DNA of 64,000 nt, taken from positions 42,810,931 to 42,874,930 of the forward strand of contig NC_090128.1 in assembly GCF_040581485.1 (NCBI RefSeq), read 5' to 3'. The position numbers were made by a program, and so were the translations under genes. The DNA is from Linepithema humile. Its lineage: Eukaryota > Arthropoda > Insecta > Hymenoptera > Formicidae. Below the pieces are notes generated by a model. That model was not told the origin of the DNA. It worked only from the letters and a program-made list of their open reading frames with translations, and searched no databases. Below are positions 12,693 to 25,100 of the stretch, in pieces (position 1 is the stretch's first letter; every line of letters begins with the position of its first letter).

Positions 12693-13414
12693 AGGATAAC
12701 GGAGAGCACTGTAAATGCGCCTCCCGTAAAAGGGCCAACGGCCGAACGAGGATTCCGCGAATGCAACTGGGTCGGGAAAGGTAGAACTGCAATTGATCGA
12801 AACTGATGGTGGAAGTGAAATAATATGTTTTCATACAGATTGAAATCGCGCTCCCTCTCTCTCTCTCTCTCTAATTAAATTAAATACAAATTAATTTTTA
12901 AATTCTTTAACAAATACAATTTCAATAATATATGTTATTCAGTTACGTTGAAATGATTTTTATTTACACGTAACTGAGCAATTAACCATTATAGAAATTC
13001 GAACTATTAGTTAAACACCTCGACGCAGTGATCCATAATAATAAAATAAATATTAATTAATATTAATACAATATCAAATGTGCTTATAAATAAATTATAG
13101 AATTACTAATGTGCAGCGTAACATTTGTTTAATGAATATTATACTTTGGATAATGTTACAAATGCGAAGAAAACGTATAATATTTAAATTATTATCGGAA
13201 AATTACTGACAAAATTAATTACATTATCGTGAAATTATTATTCCATTTGTCTGCATGATAACAAACAATCTATTTGATTACACGCAATTTTATAGTTTAG
13301 TTAAAAATACATTTATCAAGTGTCCTAGTATGATTGTATGTATGTTAGAGTTGAAGCTCTCGTTTATTTCCACTAAAGCATAAAAAAGGATGATCGATGC
13401 AGTACTCAGGAAGG

Positions 13415-13418
<4 letters not shown>

Positions 13419-13476
<58 letters not shown>
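13419..13476. repeat. GA microsatellite
   Basis: This is an uninterrupted GA dinucleotide run of about 58 bases. Confidence 0.95.
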
Positions 13477-13480
<4 letters not shown>

Positions 13481-15620
13481 GATTGCTTTTGAAAGACTCA
13501 TGAGAGACGATAAAGACAGAGCTGTCTCTTCATTAAAAGCTCGGTAATCGATACGACGGATTCGCATCTTGCTGTCGAGTGATTCTTCATTTATCAGGAT
13601 CTAGCTATAGATTTCTCCGCCAGATCATCGCGCCAGGATCCCTCCTGCCACGAGGGGATCGATCACAGGCGAGACAAGAATTTCTCACCGGACAGACCGA
13701 TCGCCGGACGATCGCTTCATACCCGCCTTAACCCCAGAATCCGGGGCTGACCTCTAAAGAAATATCTAAGGATAATCCGCACCTCGCAGGATAAGGATAG
13801 GTGCGGCGAGAGAAAGTAGAAGCGGGAAGGAAGGTGAGAAGAAAAGCGCAAGGAAAGTAAAGAAAGGCGGTCTGAGTCGGAAGGTAGAGAGGTAAGGATA
13901 AACAGCAGATCTAACTTGAAAAACAAAAGAAGCAATAAGAGATTGTAGATAGAAAGGACTGAAACGAACAAGGGAATGCAGCGAAGGGAGACACGGGGGG
14001 GGGGCGGGTTTGGATTGAGGGGCGGGGAGATGTGAGAGACGAGAAAAGGCAGCGGGCGGTGGTTCGAAAGTGGAAGACGACACCGCGGGTGGTCGGCTAG
14101 GGAGCCGCTACCGTGATTTAGCTTGGTTCCGTGTCTCCGGCTAAGGCAATGATATCCGAGCACAGAAAGATTGCGAAGTTTCCCTCGCGCTTGAAACTTT
14201 TATGATACATCGCGCGCGGCCGGGGAACTCCGTAATTAAAACTGGCACGTAAGCGTGACCGGCGTAACGAAACGCGAGGACGGCGTTGCAACGGCAGTTA
14301 CGCGTGTAACGATGAGACGATGCCAACGTGCCAATCTAAACTTATTCGCGACGACAGCGAGAACGCGCCTCGATAAGTGTCTGCGTTAATTGATTGAAGT
14401 GACGTCGCGTAGAAATTGTGAATTCCTAAGAGGAACTATCTCTCTCAAGCACACCCGTGACAAATTTGCTAAATATTTTTTGCAGCTAAGTCAAAATTTG
14501 ACTGTTTACTTTATTAAATCATGTTTCGCAGTTTACTTTTCGCAATGCCTGCCCTATATTTTTTTAATTAATTTTAATATAAAAATTATTATTAAAACAA
14601 AGAATTATTTATATATATATATACTAATTACGATATTTAAATATCATTTAAATATAATCTTTTTTTAACGCAATTTATTAAATTTGGTTAATATTTTTAA
14701 TATGCTTTACTTGCTTGAATTGTTAGCTGTTATTTAGTTTTGTATCTAAATTTGTTGTATGTATTTGTAACAGTAAGAAATGAAATATAGAAATATGGAG
14801 ACTCATTGTTTTAAGAAAATCGTCATTTTTGATATCACGGCAAATAACGTACGTTCTTGCGCGCGATAAAAAAATGATTATAGGCCATCATAAGCTTTTG
14901 CACGAATGATATTCAAGATCGTGAGAAATTTTCATCTTTTTCCACTTTCGCCGTCAGCGCACGATAGTTTTTTCGCAGATTCTCACTTAACGAGTTTGAG
15001 CGGCTGGTGCGAGATTGATAAAATTCCGCGGCGACGAGTCAAAAGACAGACGGGCGACTTGCTGGAAGAAAGAGGGACCAGCGAGAGAGATCTTGGAAGC
15101 GAGATGAATCCGGAGGGCGGACCTTACGTTTCCCATCGTAACGCGGCGATTCATTCAAATTGCTTGAATCACGGAATTGAATACGACCAGCGAACAAGAG
15201 CCGCGCAAGAACGAGAAGATCTCGCGACGACGAGGAATCCGAGAGTCGGAGAGCAGTTCGCGCGTTAGTTCTGGAGCGCCGAGCTAATATTTGAAGTTCC
15301 TGAAATAGTTACACGCTCGGTCGCGTAATGAGCTCCGGCGGCACCTCGATAATCATTCCTCACGAGAGCGAGCGGCCGTGCCACCACGCGAATCTCCGTG
15401 CGAATCTCTATGAATCGACGTCGCGATCTTGCGCGGGAGAAGAGCGTTCCAAGAGACACTCGCGAGCGACGAGGATGGGAAGTTTAATAAGCTCGTCCCC
15501 ATGGGCAGAAAGACGGGAGGAGGGAGAGAGAGAGAGAGAGAGAGAGGAGAGACAGAAGAAGAGAGAGAGATGCAGCCTCATGCAGCGACATCCGATAGAT
15601 GAGCGATATTACGAGCTATA

Positions 15621-15657
<37 letters not shown>
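15621..15657. repeat. CGT trinucleotide repeat
   Basis: About twelve CGT units lie 75 bp after a GA run (15521-15546). Overlapping frames would encode poly-Val or poly-Ser and are not supported as genes. Confidence 0.95.
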
Positions 15658-15658
<1 letters not shown>

Positions 15659-17349
15659 TCTTGCCGTCCGTCTACCACCTCTCGCGACGTTCGCTTCATC
15701 GTGATTCACCGGTTATACATTAGTCCTCGGAACTTTGGGACGGTGTTACCGGGAGTTGACACGAACGTCTCATTGATTTCGCGATCTCCGGAATACTCGG
15801 CGCGTCCGTTATAACGTCCCAGTCACGAATTATGCATTAGATTTCGACTGCAAGCTTCTTCGGAGAAGGTGGAAGGGGGCATTTGCAAGGAAATGTCAGA
15901 GTGATGGGAGTAATTCGCCAAATGAAACTAATGGATCTCGTTAATCATTTATTGCAAACAATGTCTGGTTGAAATGAAAAAAAAAAAAAAATACCGAGTG
16001 AGATGCTTTTTTTATTTAAAAAATAGGAAATATAAATTTTAATATCTGTATTTGTCGACGAATTAATTAGAGTGCGTTATTTTGCTCAATTCTTTCTGAT
16101 TAAAATAAAAATATGGCCGTGCTACACACAGCTGAAATTTATTTCAACGTAAAATATAAAGTAAATTTAATATCGTTTTTAATTAATTGAATTGATACTG
16201 CTCTTGACAGTGTAACTAAATTGCCGGTACTTTTGTTAAAATAATGAAAAAAACGTTTTTTTTTATATATATAATAAATTTTATTCCGACGCATCCGGAA
16301 TTATGCTATTTGGCAGAAAGTTTTGGCCTCGCCGCAGACACGCCGATGTAATCGAGCCATCATGTAACTCTGACGAAGGGTTACGACCGGCAGTGCTTAA
16401 TTGAAATATTAACTCTCGGTCTTCGGGCACAAAGCTTAAAGGCAGGTGGCTTTAAGCTCGGGGGATAGTGATTGCTCGACTCAAATCGAACTGTACGAAC
16501 GTGGGGAGCGAGCGACGACGGCGGTAGCGACGGGGCGGCGGCAACGGTGGCGGGGACAAGTTCCGACTAAATTGTAATCCGGTGATCCCCGCCTGTACAG
16601 CCAATCCCGCGGCCGAACTTCGACGGCAACTCCGGACATAACTCCGGGAGAAACTTCCGAGTCCCGGAAACGGGATTAAGAGGCGCAACGTGAAAGCTCA
16701 TCGCCTCGCCAAAGGAATCGCGCCGGTCTTCGTCGACGGGCGTTGCTTATTAACTCTCGTAGCGAACTCATTTATTTCGCCCTAGCTACTTCGTCCATTA
16801 GTGTTTATAACTGGTCCTGATTTCCACGCAAGCGAAATATACATGCGCGCGCTTGACGAAAGAGAGTTTGCACGTTCTTCGAGAACGTCCGTCGTGCAAC
16901 GGCGGAAAGATTAGTTTTACGTTACATAGGATGTTTACATATTCTACTGACATGTCCATTGAGAGAAATTTGGATTTGGAAATTTGGACATTTTTTTCTT
17001 TTTCTAAGAATTTAATAAGTTTTTAAATTTTTTTTACTTTATCTCTTAAACAGATTACTATCTAATAAAATTTCTATAGAGTGACATACGCTAAGAACAG
17101 TGAGAATTATCGATAACATAAGCGTAGAACAAATATCTTAAGAAGCGTAATTACTATTTATTATCTAATTAGATAGCTTAATAACATTCTATTTCGTCCT
17201 TCAAATTGTTTAATTTCGTCAAGTGTCTTATTCTATTTACGTGACATTGAGCTCTAATTCAATCAAGCGGTCGTTTCTATCTAATAAGAAACTCGGAAAG
17301 CAATCTCATGCAGGGGTTCCTGAGTTAGGCAAACTTATTAACCTTTTAC

Positions 17350-17500
17350 CACGATTCGTTGAACGCTGTGTGCTTTACTAAATTATCTATACACTTATTA
17401 ACGTCAGTTTCATGTCTACAAGCATAGCAGCTAATAGCACTAGCATAATATGGGTTAATCCATACAAGAATTGCGATTGATAATTGTAAATATCGAGACA
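17350..17500 (-). CDS. Probable Ly-6/uPAR-type small secreted or GPI-anchored protein, signal-peptide exon (partial gene)
   Basis: This is a 151-nt exon on the - strand. Seen: a pyrimidine-rich acceptor ending TTTCAAATAG just above 17500 and the donor TCGTG|GTAAAAG below 17350. Translated, it gives SRYLQLSIAILVWINPYY, then ASA (a good signal-peptidase site), then ISCYACRHETDVNKCIDN and a tail ending in NES. The CYxC immediately after the signal peptide, a third cysteine nine residues later, and a split codon TG|N that could give a fourth cysteine match the start of LU domains. Insect LU proteins (such as the quiver/sleepless and boudin relatives) modulate channels or septate junctions. The first two bases, TG, would complete a start codon if the previous exon ends in A. 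Alternatively the frame runs unspliced up to an ATG at 17574-17576. The later cysteine-rich exon(s), expected at lower coordinates, were not identified, so the gene is incomplete here and family membership rests on a short region. Confidence 0.55.
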
Positions 17501-17885
17501 CTATTTGAAATGTTAAGAATATAAACTCTTTTTTTAATGTTAAATAATGTAATAATGTTAATTTGAAAAAATGCAAAATGCATAGTTTGTTTCCTACATC
17601 TTCTACATCTGACGAGCTACAGTTATTTTACCGTTCATGAATCGGATGGACTCAAGTGTGCTGGGCTTTCTTAGAAAACGTACGAATGGAAATTAAATCG
17701 TATTATCAGTCTCGGCACGCTCGTCTGCCTGGCTTTCTCTTGCGGGAAGAACGAGAGAGAAAGAGAGAGAGAGAGAGAGCGGGTGAGTGACAGCTCTCGT
17801 GCGTCTTGTCTCGTTATTCCCGTTACCAGACCACGCGTACTATATAGATGCGATGTTCATTACGAGAAGTGTGCGATGTTCCAGG

Positions 17886-17977
17886 ATGTCTCGAAGGCTG
17901 AAACGTCACGACTTGCCTAGGATAGCTTGCGTGCTTTATCTGCTCTCGCTTTATCTCACATTAGATTTACATCTAGT
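17886..17977 (+). CDS. Signal-peptide-like open frame ending at a GTAAAG donor (candidate first coding exon)
   Basis: An ATG at 17886 opens a frame reading MSRRLKRHDLPR, then a hydrophobic run IACVLYLLSLYLTL, then DLH. This has the basic n-region and roughly 14-residue h-region of a secretory signal peptide. A donor-like CTAGT|GTAAAG follows at once; without splicing the frame stops at 17979-17981. It lies about 390 bp from the Ly-6-like exon on the opposite strand, with a GA-rich tract between. The donor phase is 2, which does not fit the Beat-like exon at 31749 (which needs phase 1), so a direct join is excluded unless another exon intervenes. It could be chance. Confidence 0.25.
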
Positions 17978-18158
17978 GTAAAGAGATTTTCCCGTATAAC
18001 GCCTTATTGCTTACTGCTTGAGTGGCTTTCAATGGATTTCGAACATTTCCCATTATTGGTATTAAAGAAATAGATTAATTATATATTATTTTAAATATCG
18101 GAAAAACTCTTTGTGCGATTGATTTAAGTATTTTGACGTTCTGGAGTTTGCAAAAGTC

Positions 18159-18378
18159 TTTATTATTTCTACCCAAAATTGTTTTCACGGACTTTTATTT
18201 TTAAAAGAACAAATGTTTCTTTTTTTGAAATTGTATCTATTATCTTTATTATTGTATACAATAATTATCTTTATTATTGTATACAATAATAAAGATAAAG
18301 ATACAATTTCAAAAAAAGAAACATTTGTTCTTTTAAAAATAAAAGTCCGTGAAAACAATTTTGGGTAGAAATAATAAA
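18159..18378. repeat. Perfect foldback: 80-bp inverted repeat around a 25-bp tandem duplication
   Basis: The arm at 18159-18238 is exactly the reverse complement of the arm at 18299-18378, by base-by-base comparison. The 60-bp middle holds two copies of a 25-bp unit (18239-18263 and 18264-18288), and 18265-18298 is itself a perfect 34-bp palindrome centred on GTATAC. Allowing a one-base indel, the two halves match almost to that centre; the left half carries the extra 25-bp unit. A transcript across it would fold into a long hairpin. It could be a MITE-like element, a hairpin-RNA source, or a recent inverted duplication. Confidence 0.92.
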
Positions 18379-18716
18379 TAAAAATAAGAAATAAAAAATA
18401 AAAAAAAATGATTATTATAATAATCATAAACACTTTCCGTAAAATAATATTCTTAATTCCGTTTGTACACGTTTGTATATTATCACCTTTGTCATTCACG
18501 AGTAATCATGTAACTACTGCCATTGTTATCACAGTTATCGTTTTGTAATAGAATTCATTTGCACTTGAGTAGGAATATTCAGTCTGAATGCGTAGTCACT
18601 TTCCCTCGCTCTTTCTCTTTCCGCCTTCCGCGTGTTTGGCTCACAGTCTATTTTCCACTCATGCCGGATGTATCTCGCTCTTATACTACTGTCTTGCTCT
18701 CGACTGCTGAATTCTC

Positions 18717-19199
18717 GTGTGCCGACGCCGGTGTAGTCTTCTGCAAATTGTAGGCAAGCTCTCTCGGTGGGTTGTGTACATATCCCTTGGATTTAACTCG
18801 CGATTCCTCTCCAATGTTCCCGAGGACTCGGACGAACGTGGCGAAATGGAAATCCGCAGCCTGACAGCGCTCGCGATAATTGTTATTGCACTAACGACAA
18901 AGAAGCCGAACGCGACGACGACAACGACATTGAAATACGCGTGTACGCATACAAATGGTGCGCTGCTGACACTCACGGTTTCGAAAATCCACATGTACAT
19001 TCGTGGAAATGTGATTGAAGCTCAAGTTTCGGAGGAGATCAAGTCCCGCGGGTTACAAACTGTTATTATACGAACGCAGCTGTGCGGAGAACACGGTTCC
19101 CATTTGAGAAGCTACGGACGGTATATTATTATTTGTTCGCCTTTGGCCGGATATTTGCCGAGAGATCGTCTTCTTGTGCAAGGTTTTGCTACGTTGTAA
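18717..19199 (+). CDS. Unrecognised open reading frame, up to 160 residues, with an internal signal-peptide-like start; doubtful
   Basis: An internal ATG at 18846 gives MEIRSLTALAIIVIALTT, a short hydrophobic leader followed by a threonine-rich stretch and about 95 further residues with few cysteines. No family is recognised. The start of the frame is also open on the opposite strand (18686-19000), which is typical of chance frames in GC pockets. No evidence of expression or splicing is visible. Confidence 0.12.
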   Translation: MCRRRCSLLQIVGKLSRWVVYISLGFNSRFLSNVPEDSDERGEMEIRSLTALAIIVIALTTKKPNATTTTTLKYACTHTNGALLTLTVSKIHMYIRGNVIEAQVSEEIKSRGLQTVIIRTQLCGEHGSHLRSYGRYIIICSPLAGYLPRDRLLVQGFATL

Positions 19200-22100
19200 A
19201 GTCACATCGTTCGCGGCATTTCTGAGTCGTTGCAAAACAAGAGCAAAACTGCTTTCTTTATCTCTCATCAATTTTTCATATTTTCAGAAAACTGAAGGAA
19301 AATTACCGATACTCGTTATAATTATTGTGACAATCACAAATATCGAATTAATCACAATTATCAAAAAGCAACAATTGCAATTGTAGCTATTATAACTATG
19401 AATAAAAAAAATCTATGCTTAACGAATGAGGTTATTTATATCGGAACGCATATATATTTATATGACAAATTGCTGCAATGTTTTTTTATAAAGAAAATTA
19501 CTTTTTTTGATTGCGATAACATAGAAGTTTGCAAAAAGTTCACCTGCTTTCTAAAATATTCCTGCGACTCTCGCGACATTGTACCATACATAAAAAGTTT
19601 CATCAATCTTCCCGCTTGAGAAAATCGAACTTTCGTTTTAACCTTATCGGTTTTTTACTCCGACGTTAGATTCTGTGAAACACACGCGTCGTTCTTTCTT
19701 CTGAGGTGATGCTGCATCGTTCGTTTTGAGATCCCTCTGACTGTAACGCGACTCTCAGTATTGTCCTTGACAAAACTAGCATCGTAAAGCCGACAACGGC
19801 TGTCACTATCGGATCGACGTAAAATGGTCGGTGGATACCTGGCGTGACATCCGAGTCGAACAATTCGCGCGTCGGGATGAATCCGAGAGCAAACGTAGCA
19901 TCCGCATAAGAAGTGTAGTTTACAGTGCGCACGTACCGTAATTTTCCGCGCAAATCACGTTTCGTAGGGGGAGAAATGGAAGAGAGCTACGGAAATGAAC
20001 GAAAATGGTGCGTCAAACGCGAAACATTTCTCAGGATATGTTAAATGTATTTTATCTTGAACGAAAGATACATCGTAGCAAGGAAATTGCATTATACGCT
20101 GACTGGAGTTTCGCCACATCCAAGAGTCCGAGTTGTGTCCATGCCATTTTACGCTATCAATTAGTTGACGAGTTACGGATATATTAAGTTCTAACTTTGT
20201 TCAAAGCTCAAAGCGACCAAAACGGCAATGGTAAACGACGGAATGTAAGCTGATGCAATTAAATGGATTACGATACCGTTTATTCGCGTAACTCGCTTCA
20301 TTTCTATTTGTTGCCCTATTAACTCTGTCGCGCCAAGTTGTAATTAGCATTTTTCAATAGTTTAAGGCTTTTATTAATACATTTGACAATATTTTGTGAG
20401 CAGCTTTTGAAATATCTAGCCAAAGATATATGACAAATGATTAATAAGACTAATATGTTCGTAAGAAAAATTGTACCCATAATGTGAAGAAAAAAAAACC
20501 AATATTCTGCAATCTGAAGACGAACTGACGAATTTTTCGCCTCTATATTGCCTTGCTCACGTTTTCAAGTAACAAAATACCAATGGTTATTTTCACTGCA
20601 AGGTGCAGATACAGTGCGATAAATCGACATTAGCTACCGCGACTGCGGAAACGACAGCATTGAAAATCCGCGCGACTCGACGCACTCGCTTTATTAACTC
20701 GGAACAATGTCGGCTGACGTCGAGCGTGTAACAGATAGTCGGTGCGCGCCAAACACGCGTGGATTCGTGATTAACGCGCTGCACAGGATAGCTGAGCGCG
20801 TTACGATGCATCTAAAAAAGAAAAATTTGGCAACAGAAATCAATCTATATTAAAACTGAATCTATTATATGTATATCAGCGGATTAATTTGCTAATTAAT
20901 TCTTCTTTGTTTATTGCATGTAATAAATGGAATTTTTGAGAAACATTTTGAGAAAATGCTTGCAATGTCGCAAGACATTTATATTACATGCATTCTATTA
21001 CATATACATTTAATACGTTATCTATTAATAAATACATATATAATAAAGAATTATAGGATATTAGATTTTTTTGATGAGAAAGAATATGTGTGGACTATAA
21101 TGGCATATTTAATTTTCAACGTCACTGTGTAAAAGTAACTTGCGTAATAATTGCATTTACACACGTTTATAGAAGTGTAAAGAAATGAATTTAAGCTGAA
21201 ATAATAATGTGAGCAAACTCATTGTCAACTCGTACACTCGTATTCTCATTGAATTAATTGCATTGAAATTTTGTTTAATTAATAAGCTTACATATCCACT
21301 TTGCTTTACAACTCATTGTTTACCACTCACCCGTGTGCACGCGGCCTAATGCGGGACGTTAATGTCCAACAGATTATTACCGTGCGATAAATTACAGTTG
21401 TTCTGGACCGCGTGGCATTCGTGACGCGATGGCTTGCCCTTTAACGTATGGCCGAGCTGTGCGGTTTAATGGCTGTCTGCGATTCCAACGTTGCGCACGA
21501 ACGTTCCGTTTATTTATTCGCGCGAACGGCGCGGACGACGTTGTTCTTTTTGCTCGGCAATTCATGAATCAGAATCTTCCGGAAAAAGCCCGTCTACTTG
21601 GAATCCGAAGGACCGTAAAGTGCTCGACAATCTGTCATCTCTCGAAAAATTCTTTCGCGTGTACGGGCACTTTATTACGAATGACAAATGGCAATTGTCA
21701 GACAGGCCTTCATATAATTTCATATCGCACTAAATTAGAACTGCACGTGCTAAGGCTCTTTAAAATGAGGAAAAATGAAAATGAGCTTTTATAATTTACT
21801 ATGTAATATATTACTATTTCCGCTGCTGGTCAATGTATTATTGGTCAAACGATGGGGGCGGACTCGACACCGACTTTGACTACCTCTGATCAAGATTATG
21901 CTGAGCGAAAAGTTGGTGGGACTTATCGATCAGAGTTTTGCTTCGTTAACTTCTCAGACAAATTGGCTAGCGAGAAGAATTAATGATGCTGCCGGCGCGG
22001 TGCGGAAACGCGAGACAATAAAGCGGTGTGAAACTTTGTTTGATGTATAAATAATGGAGCATAGATCCAATTACTTGTTACAGAAACTGTAATAAAGTTA

Positions 22101-25100
22101 CGCGAAGTGTAAGGATACTATAAAAATTATAACTCATGTTGTGAGATTAAACACATAGTGTCCATCGCGCTGTCGCGCGATATTACTTAACAATTCTTTG
22201 CGGATTTACATAAGATGAATCATTCTTCATGCTCCGTAATCATTTTTACGATACTTATCGTGAACGAAAACTGTGAAGCGTTTATTTTGTATTACATTTA
22301 TATTACATTTATACAAATTATTTTATAACATTTATATAAAGATTTAAAAAAACTTGCAATTAAAATAAATCTGCAATTAAACCTGCAAAAATTAAATTTG
22401 CACATGCAATATATGTATATTTCTACTTTTTACCGGAGCGTGTAAGGTTCTTATCACGCTCTGGTATCTATGACGTATTTCCATATTAATTACTGAAAGA
22501 TCGCAAACACGCGCGTCTACGTGATCTGTGAATTCTGCTTGGCATCGCAACCGACCGCGTGTAACGGTTGTTAATGTAAGGTGTATTACGAGCGAGCGAT
22601 ATAAATTACGGTTGTCAAGAGACGGTTTTCGCGATGGTGCTACCAATGAAATGAAAGGCAGCGCGCGGTCAATGACGGGCCAAACGGATGCCGAGTAGTA
22701 TGGTCGAAACAAGTCAGTCGCGCGTGTCTCGGCCCGAGCGAAAATGTCACGGGAGCGCGTTAATCTCATCCCGGCGTATAATTCAATTCCGGTTTAACTT
22801 CGTTATCCGGCGGCTACGTTTGCTCGTTAAACACGACAGGAACGAGTCTGTGGCTTTCGGAACGAATCATAAGCACGCGCACGGCTCTTTGAATCCCTCG
22901 CGCCCACTCCGAACAGCGAGAAAATATTTTTTTGTTTTGTCACACAGTTGACGTATGAAATTTTATTTGTTATAAATTTTATTCGTTTCATGCGAAAAGT
23001 CAGCTGCGTCGGTCGTTTCAATTAAGCGGAGTAAAATTTCCGTCGTAAAAATCGTATAGCTTGGGCAAAGAGCGTAAAATAAATATAATTCTATCAGTAA
23101 GAAATGTTATTAAATTATTTAAGACTTTTTTTGCCGCGCTAATAATATTACTGCCCATTTTTCAGGTAATTAAATCTGAATTTTATTGTTACACACAATT
23201 GTGGAATGATATTCGTATCTCGTGTGATGTCAACATATAGATTCTGTCCATTGTGCGAATATAGAAATTTAATTACATTAGCTTATAAGATTACTTTGCT
23301 AGATTTCCTTGTACATTCATTCTACTCTTCGCTACTATAGAAAACGTGAAAAATGTCAGAATTGCCGTCATTCGCATATTGAAGTATCGCAAATGTGATT
23401 GCAAGCAGCATCGAACGTAAAGAGCAACGACGACAATGACGATGACGACAATAAGACTCTGAGGAAGCGACGCGGGATGGGTTTATCAAAAACTTCGATC
23501 ACCGGCAAATGGGATCGAGAATGGAAGCGCTTGTATACAACGGGACACACAACGAAGTGGGGAGGGAGACAGATAGAATAAAAGAAAAGAGAAAGAAAGA
23601 GAAAGGAGAGAAAAAGAGTGGGTGGAGGAACTGCAACGCGACGACCGCTGAAACTTTTAGCAATCTATCTTAGAAGCTCACCCCTTCACGGGTCTTTGGC
23701 TCTATGTGTTTCTATAGGGCGTATCAAAAAGCGTAGATTGTATTCATCAGCGAATTTAATGTACCTTCTGCTTAGCGAAAATTAAATTAAAGATCGTAAT
23801 ATTTTCTGCAACTTTTTAATTTATTCTACTTTATTACTTTGGAAATAAAATTCTGAATAAAATATTTATTAAATATATTTATTAAATTTATATTTTATAA
23901 ATTTTATTTTTATAAATTTATGCCCTAAAATTAGGTTCTTAAGGTTTGAAGTTTGAGTTGAGATTTTTGAGTTGCAAAAAGTTATCAAAATATTATACGT
24001 TGTTTGTCGAGCATCCTGTATGCATGCGTTATGTTTTCGGTGTTGCCGGTGATCCATGTAGGTGAAAATAAGCGGCCTGTTTCCGCGTTGATGTAACGCG
24101 GGGGACCGGCCAACACCTCGCACTGTGCCGCGCGCATAGATTTTAATTATGCGACCACGTCGACCGCGTTTCAACCGCGTTGACAGAGTAAATACGGCAG
24201 GCTTAAAACTTCATGGATCGCTATTCGTTGTAACATACGCTGATTATGGCTGTTGTATGAAATAAAAGTGTTGCACGTAGATTGATTAAAAACTTTTTAT
24301 AAATTAAACTTTAATCTTCGATAATATTTGTTTTAAAGAAACACGTCGCACGCTTTTATGCAGAATACATAAAGCGAATTATAGTAGAGATCTGTTATGA
24401 GAACTGCACCAATGACAAAAAATTAATCTTTTGTAAATATTATTACAGGAATAATGCGGAATTTTTATAAAATTACGCAAATATAATTCGAGATTATATT
24501 TTCCTTTACTTTTTTAGTACTTATAACAAGAATTGCAATATACATATTAATATAATGAGATTAAAAATTGATTAAGTCAAAAAGTTAAATACTTTATGCA
24601 ATGATGCAAAAATCTCTGAACAGAAACATTTATGAATACTATTTTTTTATAATATTTTATTTAAATTTTTACGGAAGGTCGGATTTATACATCAATTTAA
24701 ATGTGAAACATTTTGTTTTTCTCTCTCTCTCTCTCTCTCTCGTGTTGAGGCATGATGGAAAGTTATTGATAATGTTTTCTTTGACAGATCGAGCGATACT
24801 CGATATTCACGTAATTCATTCACATATTAACATCGACTATATGGACTATATGGATATTAAAAATTTACTCAAGTAAATTACCGCTTCGCTTTTGGTGTTG
24901 GAAGATATAAGAAACTTTCATCGCAAGCTATCGAGCGGGAGAGTCAACTTTCGCATTATCGAAATTAAATCATGAACTTTAAGTAGTATGTTCTAGCGGT
25001 CGAAGGCGCGAAAGTTATCCTGAAGAAATTCGTCGGTGCATGCTCGAAAGCGCGAGATCAAAAGCGCAATTTCGCTCGGAGGCGAAACAAGTTCTTCTTT

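Larger units (their letters stand above)
8800..12860. other. Cluster of GC-rich pockets with recurrent AATTA motifs; no gene supported
   Basis: Blocks near 8850-8990, 9480-9960, 10310-10640, 11070-11650 and 12180-12800 repeat similar wording: CTAATTAATCC or CCAATTAATCC, GGATTC(GATCG), TAATTGGCCT or TTAATTGCCTC, and AGTTTGCGAAA (at about 9659 and 11271). The order is partly conserved between blocks, which suggests either diverged copies or shared site content. Frames up to 173 residues (12285-12806) lack any domain. Confidence 0.5.
12860..17349. other. Non-coding stretch with microsatellites
   Basis: AT-rich DNA at 12860-13380 gives way to GA repeats, a purine-rich GC pocket at 13500-14350, AT-rich DNA to 14900, another pocket with the CGT repeat (14930-15850), and a final pocket at 16440-16760. 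Nothing recognisable is encoded. If the Ly-6-like gene continues, its later exons should be on the - strand here, but I could not identify a terminal CC..D.CN-type exon. Confidence 0.5.

Noticed and set aside
12285..12806. A 173-codon frame on the + strand
   Set aside because: The same DNA is open on the - strand in several frames, it spans a GA-rich run and the 31-bp repeats, and no domain is recognised.
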